Positions 1-7,245 of a stretch of 64,000 nucleotides of DNA are shown here, one piece after another. The number at the start of each line of letters is the position of its first letter. The stretch's first letter is position 1. Made by a program: the position numbers and the translations under genes. The notes under the pieces are model-generated. The model was not told the origin of the DNA. It made no database searches and saw only the letters and a list, made by a program, of their open reading frames with translations. Source of the DNA: Actinomadura macra NBRC 14102 (lineage in GTDB: Bacteria; Actinomycetota; Actinomycetes; Streptosporangiales; Streptosporangiaceae). The stretch lies in assembly GCF_001552215.1 (NCBI RefSeq), contig NZ_BCQT01000011.1:62001-126000 (forward strand), given 5' to 3'.

Positions 1-174
1 GCCGACGGCGACGACTTCTTCCTCACCGGCGGGCACTCACTGCTCGCGGTACGCCTGACGGCGGCGTTGCGCGAAGACCTCGACGCGCGGATTCCGCTGT
101 CGGCCATCTTCGAACTGCGCACGCTCAAGGGCTTCGCCGACCGGGTGGCCGACCTCGTCGGCCCGGCGGTCTAG
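1..174 (+). CDS. NRPS, C-terminal carrier (PCP) domain only; 5' end outside window
   Basis: An open frame enters from the left edge and stops at 172-174. The 57 visible residues are the second half of a peptidyl carrier domain: DDFFLTGGHSLLA carries the serine that takes the phosphopantetheine arm, and the helical tail ends in a short post-domain segment. Since nothing follows the carrier, this protein ends in a PCP and must pass its chain to another protein, either upstream or one of the NRPSs to the right. It shows that the cluster extends beyond the left edge. The next gene starts about 20 bp downstream, so it is probably in the same operon. Confidence 0.85.
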   Translation, partial: ADGDDFFLTGGHSLLAVRLTAALREDLDARIPLSAIFELRTLKGFADRVADLVGPAV

Positions 175-193
175 CCGGGCGGAGGTGCGGTCC

Positions 194-445
194 ATGACAG
201 AGGTGGTCGAGGCGGCCGAGTTCCGTTCCGCCGTCCGCGGGATGTGGGAGGCCGTCCTGAAGAAGCAGGTATCCGACAACGCCGACTTCTTCCTGCTCGG
301 CGGCGACTCGCTGGCGGCGATGTCGGTCTCCTCCAGGCTGGAGGAGGTGTTCGGGATCAAGCCCAAGCTGCGGGTTCTGTTCGAACACCCGCGGTTCGGC
401 GACTACGTGCACGCGATCTCGCAGGCGGCCCGGGAGGGGTCCTGA
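194..445 (+). CDS. Free-standing peptidyl carrier protein
   Basis: An 83-residue protein that is a single carrier domain; DFFLLGGDSLAAMS contains the serine for 4'-phosphopantetheine. I chose ATG 194 because GGAGG at 181-185 lies 8 bp upstream; a GTG at 185 would overlap that site. The stop overlaps the next start (TGATG). Its neighbours are an acyl-CoA-dehydrogenase-like enzyme and, two genes on, a free-standing adenylation domain. In pyrrolyl-carrier and related pathways such a trio loads an amino acid onto a dedicated carrier and oxidises it there. That role is inferred from gene content. It could instead serve as an in-trans carrier in the assembly line. Confidence 0.9.
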   Translation: MTEVVEAAEFRSAVRGMWEAVLKKQVSDNADFFLLGGDSLAAMSVSSRLEEVFGIKPKLRVLFEHPRFGDYVHAISQAAREGS

Positions 446-1614
446 TGAACGATTTCGTACCGACCACGGCTCCGGAGCGGATGGCGCAGGAACCCGAGGT
501 GTCCAGGAAGATTCTGCGGCAGGTGCTCGGCTGGCTGGCGGAGAACGCGGCGGACCTCCCCGACGACGAGCAGCGGGAGATCGGCAGGCAGGCCGGGATC
601 AGGTCGGGCCTGTACGCCGCGGAGTTCCCCGAGGCCGACGGCGGGTGGTCGCTCCCGGCGCGCATCGCGGTCGACCTGCGGGAGGAGGCGGCGGCGACCG
701 GACGGCAGTACGGGTTCCGCATCCTGTCCGCCCACGACGGCCCGAGCTGGATCCTGCAGGACGCCACGCCCGGCCAGCGGGAGAGATGGCTGCGTCCCCT
801 GATCGAGGGACGCTGGACCCGCTGCCTGGCCATGACCGAGGAGCAGGGCGGATCGGATCTGCGGGAGCTGCGCACGACGGCCACCCGGGACGGCGCGGGC
901 TGGGTCCTGACCGGCCGCAAGTTCCTGATCACCAATGCCGCCCATGCCGACTTGGCCATCGTGCTGGCCAACGCGGTGGCCCCGGGGGCGTCGGGCCCCA
1001 CGTTCTTCGTCTTCACCACCGACACTCCAGGTTGGAAGGTGGTGCGGCGACTGCCCGGGATGGACCACCGGTACGACCAGTACGAGGTCGAGCTGGACGC
1101 GGTGCGGGTCGGCGACGAGGCCGTCCTCGGCGGCGCGGCACAGATCGGCGGGGCCACCGGCATGGCCGGGGAGCGGCTCACCCACGGCCGGGTGTGCCTG
1201 GCCGCCCGCGCCGTGGGACTGGGCGGCTGGGCGTTGGGAGTGGCGCGCCGGCATGCCGCGAGGCGGACCGTCGGCGGGGTACGGCTGGCCGACAAGCAGT
1301 ACATCAGGGAATTTCTCGTCAGGTCCGACGTCAAGCTCACCGCCGCCCGCGCACTGGTCCGGCAGGCGGCCGCCGACCTTGACCGGCACCGCCTCGCGAT
1401 GAGGGAGGCGGCGATGGCCAAGCTGTGGGCCACCGAGTCCGCCTGCGAGGTCATCGACGACGCCATGCAGGTGCTCGGCGGCCGGGGCTGGCTCTCGGAA
1501 TACGGCCTGGAGCAGGCCTACCGGGAGGCGCGGCTGTTCCGGATCGTCGACGGGACCTCCGAGGTGCTGAAGGAGACGATCTTCCACCTGCCGGGCGGGG
1601 AGGGCGGCTCATGA
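445..1614 (+). CDS. Acyl-CoA dehydrogenase-like flavoenzyme, probably acts on an aminoacyl-S-PCP
   Basis: 389 residues, the usual length for this FAD family. Visible family features are MTEEQGGSD in the middle beta domain and the C-terminal stretch QVLGGRGW...YREARLFRIVDGTSEV. The catalytic base position, normally Glu in YEGT, is Asp369 here (VDGTSEV); Asp variants are known in the family. ATG 445 overlaps the stop of the carrier gene, and the stop overlaps the thioesterase start (ATGA), so translation is coupled. Next to a single PCP and a single A domain, it most likely desaturates a carrier-bound amino acid, as PltE/RedW oxidise prolyl-S-PCP toward pyrrole. The true substrate cannot be read from the sequence, and formation of a different dehydro amino acid is equally possible. 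Confidence 0.88.
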   Translation: MNDFVPTTAPERMAQEPEVSRKILRQVLGWLAENAADLPDDEQREIGRQAGIRSGLYAAEFPEADGGWSLPARIAVDLREEAAATGRQYGFRILSAHDGPSWILQDATPGQRERWLRPLIEGRWTRCLAMTEEQGGSDLRELRTTATRDGAGWVLTGRKFLITNAAHADLAIVLANAVAPGASGPTFFVFTTDTPGWKVVRRLPGMDHRYDQYEVELDAVRVGDEAVLGGAAQIGGATGMAGERLTHGRVCLAARAVGLGGWALGVARRHAARRTVGGVRLADKQYIREFLVRSDVKLTAARALVRQAAADLDRHRLAMREAAMAKLWATESACEVIDDAMQVLGGRGWLSEYGLEQAYREARLFRIVDGTSEVLKETIFHLPGGEGGS

Positions 1615-2360
1615 CCGCGGAGTCCTCCACCGGCTGGCTGCACTCGGTCAGGGACGGCGGACCGCGGCTGGTCTTCTTCCCGCCCGCCGGCGCCAGCGCC
1701 TCCGCGGCGTGGGCGCTGGACGACGTGGTGCCCGAGGAGTGGGCCCTGCACGGCGTCCAGTATCCCGGCCGGGGGCCGCGGCTGCGTGAACCCCAGGCCG
1801 GGTCGATCAGGGAGCTGGCGCGGGCATGTCTGCCTCATCTCCGCGAGGCGGCCGAGCGGACCGTGCTCTTCGGCCACAGTTTCGGGGCGTTCGTGGCCTA
1901 TGACGTCGCGCAGTTGCTGGAGCGGGAGGGGTGTCCGGCCGCCGGGCTGATGGTCGCCGGGATCGCGGCGCCGGGAACCTTCCTGACAACGCTGTCCGCG
2001 CAGGAGGCGACCGACACCGCCCTGGTCGCCGTGCTCCGGGGGGCGAGCGGCACCTCCGCCGAACTCGTCGCCGACGAGGAACTGATGGAACTGGTCCTGC
2101 CGGCCCTGCGGGCTGACCTCGCGCTCGGCGGCGACTACGCCGACGACCACGACCATCGGCTGTCCACGCCGATCGCCGGGCTGGGCGGCCGGCGGGATCC
2201 GGCGGTGGCGACCGAGGCACTGGGCACGTGGAGCGATCACACCGAACGCTGGCTGGGATGCGAGCTGACCGACGGTGATCATTTCTTCTACCTCCAGGAC
2301 CGGTCGTTCCTCCCCGCCGTCCTGCGGCGCAACTGGCCGACCGTTCCGGCATCGGCCTGA
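1611..2360 (+). CDS. Type II thioesterase (alpha/beta hydrolase)
   Basis: 249 residues, typical for editing thioesterases of NRPS clusters. The nucleophile elbow is GHSFGAF with Ser90; an Asp in GRRDPAV and His224 in DGDHFFY fit the other triad members. The N-terminal FFPPAGASA matches the family's oxyanion region. The start overlaps the dehydrogenase stop by 4 bp and the A-domain gene follows 8 bp later, so all are one operon. The family releases misprimed or stalled acyl groups from carrier domains. With the main NRPS ending in an unusual serine hydrolase, this protein probably has the housekeeping role rather than product release. Confidence 0.92.
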   Translation: MTAESSTGWLHSVRDGGPRLVFFPPAGASASAAWALDDVVPEEWALHGVQYPGRGPRLREPQAGSIRELARACLPHLREAAERTVLFGHSFGAFVAYDVAQLLEREGCPAAGLMVAGIAAPGTFLTTLSAQEATDTALVAVLRGASGTSAELVADEELMELVLPALRADLALGGDYADDHDHRLSTPIAGLGGRRDPAVATEALGTWSDHTERWLGCELTDGDHFFYLQDRSFLPAVLRRNWPTVPASA

Positions 2361-2368
2361 GGGGACCC

Positions 2369-3811
2369 ATGATGACGACCGACCTGCTGGAACGCCTGGC
2401 CCAGGTCGTGGCGCGGGCGCCGGATCAGCCGGCCGTCCGCGCCACGGGTGCCGTGCTCAGCTTCGCCGAACTCGACCGCCGCAGCCGGCGGCTGGCGTTC
2501 GCGCTGCGGGATCTGGGGATCGGCCCGGGGGACCGGGCCGGCGTCAGCCTGCCCAGGCGTCCCGAACTCGTGGTGGCGCTGCTCGCCGTCTGGCGCGCGG
2601 GCGCGTCCTACGTTCCCCTGGACCGCACCTATCCGGCGGACCGGCTCGCCTACATGGCCGTCGACTCCGGCATCAAAGCCCTCGTCTGCGACGACCCGGC
2701 CCCGCAATGGGCGGGCGATGTCCAGGTCCTCAGCCCGGACGCGGCCGTCACCGCGGCCCGCCCGGACGCGCACGGGCCGATGGCCTACGTCATCTACACC
2801 TCGGGGTCCACAGGCCGGCCGAAGGGCGTGGAGATTCCGCGAGCCAATGTCGAGTCGCTGGTCACGGCTCTGGAGCAGGCCGGCATCTATGACACCGCGC
2901 CCCGGGTGGTGGGCTGGAACGCCAGCGTGTCCTTCGACGCCTCCGTCCAGCAGTGGGTCCGCGTCTGCCGGGGCGACACCCTGGTCATGCTGGACGAGGG
3001 GCACCGGACCGATCCCGACGGGCTGCGCGTACTGCTCGACCAGTGCGGCGTGACCGACCTCGACCTCACGCCGACGCACTGGGAGATGCTCCGTGAACAG
3101 CTCCTCCCGCCGCCGCGGGACGGGCGGGTGCTGCGGCTGTTCCTGGGCGGTGAGCCCGTTTCCGAACGGGTCTGGCGGGAGTTGGCCGAGGCCGAGGGCA
3201 TCGAGGCGCTGAACCTCTACGGCCCGACCGAATGCACCGTTGACACGACCGCGGCCTGGATCCGGGGCGCCGAGCCCCACCTCGGGCAGCCGCTGCCGGG
3301 AAGCCGGATCCACATCCTGGACCAGATGGGTCGGCCGGTGCCCCCCGGGACCACCGGTGAGCTCTACATCGCGGGTCCGCGCCTGGCCACCGGCTACCTC
3401 AACAGACCGGACCTCACCGCGACGCGCTTCGTGCCGGATGCTTCCGGCCGGCCAGGCGCGCGGATGTATCGCACGGGGGATCTGGTCCGCCGCACCCCGG
3501 CCGGCCTGCTGCGCTTCGTCGGAAGAGCGGACCGGCAGATCAAGTGGCGTGGTGTCCGCATGGAACCCGGCGAGATCGAGCACCGGCTCGCCGAGCATCC
3601 CGCCGTGATCCGGGCCGCGGTGGTGGTGCGGGGCGAGCGGCTGGTGGCCTTCGTCGTCGCCGACGCGGGCAAGGCGCCCGGCGCTGAGGAGCTGAGCCGC
3701 CACCTCACCGCGACGCTGCCCGAAGCCATGCTCCCGTCCAAATACGTTGCCGTCGACCGGCTACCGATGACGCCCGGCGGCAAGCTCGATCTTGCCGCCG
3801 TGGCGGGATGA
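2369..3811 (+). CDS. Free-standing NRPS adenylation enzyme
   Basis: 480 residues containing one complete adenylation domain and nothing else. Core motifs are present in order: YTSGSTGRPKG (A3), SFDASVQQW (A4), NLYGPTE (A5), GELYIAG (A6), YRTGDLV (A7), the A8 hinge GRADRQIKWRGVRMEPGEIE and PGGKLD (A10) with the catalytic lysine. The Asp in FDAS, which binds the alpha-amino group, is kept, so an alpha-amino acid is expected. From motif spacing the first pocket residues read approximately D, A, Q, with Gln at the third position as in several proline-activating domains; that is only a hint. It most likely loads the single PCP at 194-445. A second ATG three bases on could also serve as the start. 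Confidence 0.93.
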   Translation: MMTTDLLERLAQVVARAPDQPAVRATGAVLSFAELDRRSRRLAFALRDLGIGPGDRAGVSLPRRPELVVALLAVWRAGASYVPLDRTYPADRLAYMAVDSGIKALVCDDPAPQWAGDVQVLSPDAAVTAARPDAHGPMAYVIYTSGSTGRPKGVEIPRANVESLVTALEQAGIYDTAPRVVGWNASVSFDASVQQWVRVCRGDTLVMLDEGHRTDPDGLRVLLDQCGVTDLDLTPTHWEMLREQLLPPPRDGRVLRLFLGGEPVSERVWRELAEAEGIEALNLYGPTECTVDTTAAWIRGAEPHLGQPLPGSRIHILDQMGRPVPPGTTGELYIAGPRLATGYLNRPDLTATRFVPDASGRPGARMYRTGDLVRRTPAGLLRFVGRADRQIKWRGVRMEPGEIEHRLAEHPAVIRAAVVVRGERLVAFVVADAGKAPGAEELSRHLTATLPEAMLPSKYVAVDRLPMTPGGKLDLAAVAG

Positions 3812-3821
3812 GGTGGTGAAG

Positions 3822-6800
3822 GTGCATTCTCACCAGCCAACACGGTCTCTCCAGCCCGGGCTGCAGGTCCGGAGCGTGCCGGTGCCCCAGGCGCAGCATC
3901 GACTGTGGCTCGCCGACCAGCTCGCTCCGAGCGGGATCGCCTACTTGAGCAGCGTCTTTCTCCGGCTCCGCGGTCCACTGGACGTGGCCGCGCTCGACCG
4001 TGCGCTCACCGGGATCGTCACCAGGCACGAGGTGCTGCGGACGTCGGTGTCGGCACGCGAGGGCGAGGTGACGGGAATCCTGCGACCGCCCACCGTGTTC
4101 CGCCTCGCCGTCCGGCCGGTCGACCCGGCCGACCTGGAGGGGGCCGTCCGGACCGAGGCCGTCACCCCTCTCGACGTCACCGGCGGGCCGCCGTTTCGCG
4201 CGACCCTCATGCAACTGGCGCCCGACGACCACGTCTTGAGCCTGACCGTGCACCATCTGGCGTGCGACTGGGGCTCGATGGGGATTCTCTACCGGGAACT
4301 GAGTAGCGCGTACCGCTCGATCGCCGTGCCCCAGGCGGTCCGGCAGTACCGCGACATCGCGCTGCAGGAAGACGCCCGACTCGGCGGCGGCGAACTGGCG
4401 CTCCCGCTGGCCGAACGGCATGCCGCTCTCGCCGGACTCGGCCCGTTCGAGCTGCCCACCGATCTGCCGCGGCCGGCGGTCCGCGACGGTGCCGGCGAGC
4501 TGTGCCACGCCTTCGGAGTCGGACCCGAAACGGTCCGCCGGTTGACCGAGGTCGGCCGCGCGCACCACGCCACGCTCTATATGGTGCTCCTGGCCGCGTG
4601 CCAGACCCTGCTGTACCGCTACAGCGGCCGTGCCGACCTCGTCACCGGCACCTCGTCCTCCACCCGCCGGGGCTCGGAGAGCGAGTCTGTGATCGGGCCG
4701 TTCTTCAACATGCTGGCCATCCCGGGAGACCTCAGCGGGAACCCGTCCTTCGCCGAACTGGTGCGACGGGTTCGCGACCAGGCCCTGGACGCCTATGACG
4801 CGCGCTGGATACCGCTCGACACGCTCGCCACCGAGCTGAAGGTGGAGCGCGACCCGGCGCGCACCCCGCTGTTCCAGATCCTGGTGGACCTCACCACGCC
4901 GCTTGAGCCGCCCGAACTCCCCGGTCTGCAAGTGAGCGAGCTGCTGACGCCCGGGGCGGGCTCCAAATACGACCTGACCATCGAGTTCCGTCGAAGGGAC
5001 GGCGGTCTCGGACTCTCCCTGGAGTGGGACACGGCGCTCTATGAGCGAGCGACCATCACGCGGCTGATCGCGCATCTGCGTGCCGTGCTGGAATCGGTCG
5101 CCGAAGACCCGTCGTTGCACCTGGACGACGTGCCGATGCTGAGTCCGGCGGAGACGCTCGAACTGCGAGCGCTCGCCGAACCCGAGGGCGGTCCGGTGGC
5201 GCCCCCTGCCGGCTGCCTGCACGAGCTGTTCACCGCGCAGGCGGCGCGGACCCCCGATGCGGTCGCGGTGCTCGACGGCGAGACCGTGTGGACCTACCGG
5301 GAACTCGACGAGCGCTCGACGGCCATCGCGAACGGCCTGGCCGTCCTCGGTGTGGGCGCGGACGCGCCGGTCGGCGTGCTGCTCGACCGGTCTGCGGGCC
5401 TGGTGGCCGCCGTGCTGGGCGTGCTGAAGGCCGGCGGCGCCTACCTGCCGATCGATCCGGAGAGCCCGCCCTACCGCAAGGCCGAACTGCTGGCCGCGGC
5501 GGGTGCGGGCGTCTGCGTGGTGCCACCCGGCGGCACCGAGCCGCGCATGGCCGGAACCCGTCTTGTGACCATCGAGGAACTGGCCGGCGCCGATGCCCCG
5601 GTGGCGAAGGCGACGGTGAGTCCAGATCACCTGTGCGCCGTCTACTTCACCTCCGGTTCCACCGGAGTGCCCAAGGGCGTGGCCTGCACCCACCGCGGCT
5701 GGGTCGGCCAGATGGAGAACATGCAGCGGTGCTACGGCCTGGCCCCTGGCGAATCGTTGCTGTTCAAGACCCCGTTGAGCTTCGACGACGTGGCGCGGGA
5801 GATCTTCTGGCCGCTGATGCTGGGCGGGAGGGTGGTCGTCCTGCCACCGGGGCTGCACCGCGATCCACGCGCGGTCCTGGCGGCCGCGATCGAGCACCGG
5901 GTGGTGTGGTTGCAGTTCGTGCCCGACATGCTCGCGCTGTTCCTGGACGCGGTCGCCCCCGGGGACCTCGACCGGCTGCGTCACCTGCGGCATGTGGTCT
6001 CCGACGGGGATCGGTTGCGGCCCGAGACCGTCCACAGATTCTTCGAGTCGTTGGGCTCCACACGGCCGGGGACCCCGGGCAGCCGGCTGCACAACCACTG
6101 GGGGACCACCGAGGTCTCCATCGACACCACCCATCACATCTGCACCAGGGCCGACGCCGAGGGAGAGGAAGCCGTTCGTCTCGGCCGCCCCATGGAACAC
6201 AACTGTGTGTACGTCCTGGACGCCGCCTTCCAGCCGGTGCCGCTTGGGGCGATCGGGGAGCTGTTCATCGGCGGCGCCGGCCTCGCCCGGGGCTACCTGG
6301 GTGATCCAGGGCGTACGGCGCGCTCGTTCGTCCCGCATCCCTGGCGCCCCGGCGAGCGGCTCTACCGGACCGGGGACACCGGCCGGCTGCGGCCCGACGG
6401 CTCCCTGCAGTACCGCGGCCGCCGCGACCACCAGGTCAAGATCCGAGGCGTGCGCATCGAGTTGGGAGAGGTCGAGGCCGCCGTGCGCGGCTTCCCCGGC
6501 GTGACCGATGCCGTGGTGGCCACCTGGGAGCCGGTTGCCGGTGACCGTCGTCTGGTCGCCTACGCGACGCACGCCGACTGCGACAGCCCTTCGGTCCGTG
6601 ACCGGCTGCGCGACTTCCTCACCGAAAGGCTGGCGCCGTCCGCGGTGCCGAACGCGATCGTGCTGCTCCCCGAGCTGCCCCGCAATCCCAGCGGCAAGAT
6701 CGACCGGCGGTCGTTGCCGCGACCCGACCCGGACGCCGCTGCCGCCACCGAGTTCGAGGCGCCCGCGAGCGACACCGAAGAGGTGCTCGCCGAGATCTGG

Positions 6801-7076
6801 GCCGCCGTGCTGGCGGTCACCCGGCTCGGCGCCACCGACGACTTCTTCGCCGCCGGCGGCCATTCGCTGCTGGTGATCCGGGCGCTCAACCGGATGCGCG
6901 AGGCGTTCGACATCGACCTGCCGGTGCGTTTCCTGTTCGAGCACTCGACCGTGCGCAGCGCCGCCGCGCAGCTGGAGAAACTGATCATCGCCGAGATCGA
7001 GGCGATGAGCGATGAGCGGGCCAGAAGCCTCATCGCCGCGGAACCCGAGGAGGCCATCGATGTCCGAATCCGCTGA
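3822..7076 (+). CDS. NRPS, one module: C-A-PCP
   Basis: 1084 residues. GTG 3822 is preferred because GAGG at 3810-3813 lies 8 bp upstream; longer readings overlap the A-domain gene. The condensation domain starts near residue 18; its active-site motif is HHLACDW (His144-Asp149), with Trp where Gly is usual. The adenylation domain spans about residues 465-960 with YFTSGSTGVPKG, SFDDVAREIF, an unusual A5 motif NHWGTTE (normally NxYGPTE), YRTGDTGRL and NPSGKIDRRS. The carrier domain has GGHSLLV with Ser1015. It probably condenses the residue held on an upstream carrier with its own amino acid and passes the chain to the next protein. Its 3' end overlaps the MbtH gene by 17 bp. Confidence 0.94.
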   Translation: MHSHQPTRSLQPGLQVRSVPVPQAQHRLWLADQLAPSGIAYLSSVFLRLRGPLDVAALDRALTGIVTRHEVLRTSVSAREGEVTGILRPPTVFRLAVRPVDPADLEGAVRTEAVTPLDVTGGPPFRATLMQLAPDDHVLSLTVHHLACDWGSMGILYRELSSAYRSIAVPQAVRQYRDIALQEDARLGGGELALPLAERHAALAGLGPFELPTDLPRPAVRDGAGELCHAFGVGPETVRRLTEVGRAHHATLYMVLLAACQTLLYRYSGRADLVTGTSSSTRRGSESESVIGPFFNMLAIPGDLSGNPSFAELVRRVRDQALDAYDARWIPLDTLATELKVERDPARTPLFQILVDLTTPLEPPELPGLQVSELLTPGAGSKYDLTIEFRRRDGGLGLSLEWDTALYERATITRLIAHLRAVLESVAEDPSLHLDDVPMLSPAETLELRALAEPEGGPVAPPAGCLHELFTAQAARTPDAVAVLDGETVWTYRELDERSTAIANGLAVLGVGADAPVGVLLDRSAGLVAAVLGVLKAGGAYLPIDPESPPYRKAELLAAAGAGVCVVPPGGTEPRMAGTRLVTIEELAGADAPVAKATVSPDHLCAVYFTSGSTGVPKGVACTHRGWVGQMENMQRCYGLAPGESLLFKTPLSFDDVAREIFWPLMLGGRVVVLPPGLHRDPRAVLAAAIEHRVVWLQFVPDMLALFLDAVAPGDLDRLRHLRHVVSDGDRLRPETVHRFFESLGSTRPGTPGSRLHNHWGTTEVSIDTTHHICTRADAEGEEAVRLGRPMEHNCVYVLDAAFQPVPLGAIGELFIGGAGLARGYLGDPGRTARSFVPHPWRPGERLYRTGDTGRLRPDGSLQYRGRRDHQVKIRGVRIELGEVEAAVRGFPGVTDAVVATWEPVAGDRRLVAYATHADCDSPSVRDRLRDFLTERLAPSAVPNAIVLLPELPRNPSGKIDRRSLPRPDPDAAAATEFEAPASDTEEVLAEIWAAVLAVTRLGATDDFFAAGGHSLLVIRALNRMREAFDIDLPVRFLFEHSTVRSAAAQLEKLIIAEIEAMSDERARSLIAAEPEEAIDVRIR

Positions 7077-7245
7077 CCGCAGGTACCAGGTCGTGGTCAA
7101 CGACGAGGAGCAGTACTCGATCTGGCCGGTGGGCCGGTCCGTGCCCGCCGGCTGGTCGGCCGAGGGGACCGAGGGGACCGAGGACGAGTGCGCCACCCAT
7201 ATCGAGAGCGTCTGGACGGACATGACCCCGCGCAGCCTGCGATGA
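7060..7245 (+). CDS. MbtH-like protein
   Basis: 61 residues with the family signature: NDEEQYSIWP near the start, PAGW in the middle and VWTDMTPRSLR at the end. MbtH-like proteins bind adenylation domains and are needed for their folding or activity. AGGAGG at 7049-7054 is 5 bp before ATG 7060. The gene overlaps the end of the C-A-PCP gene, and its stop overlaps the start of the large NRPS (ATGA), so all three are translated together. A short in-frame duplication (GTEGTE, a 9-bp unit repeated) sits in the loop before the C-terminal helix. Confidence 0.95.
   Translation: MSESADRRYQVVVNDEEQYSIWPVGRSVPAGWSAEGTEGTEDECATHIESVWTDMTPRSLR

Noticed and set aside
7155..7185. 9-bp tandem duplication in the MbtH-like gene as a possible mutation
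   Set aside because: It keeps the frame and falls in a loop of variable length in this family, so it is noted but not taken as damage.
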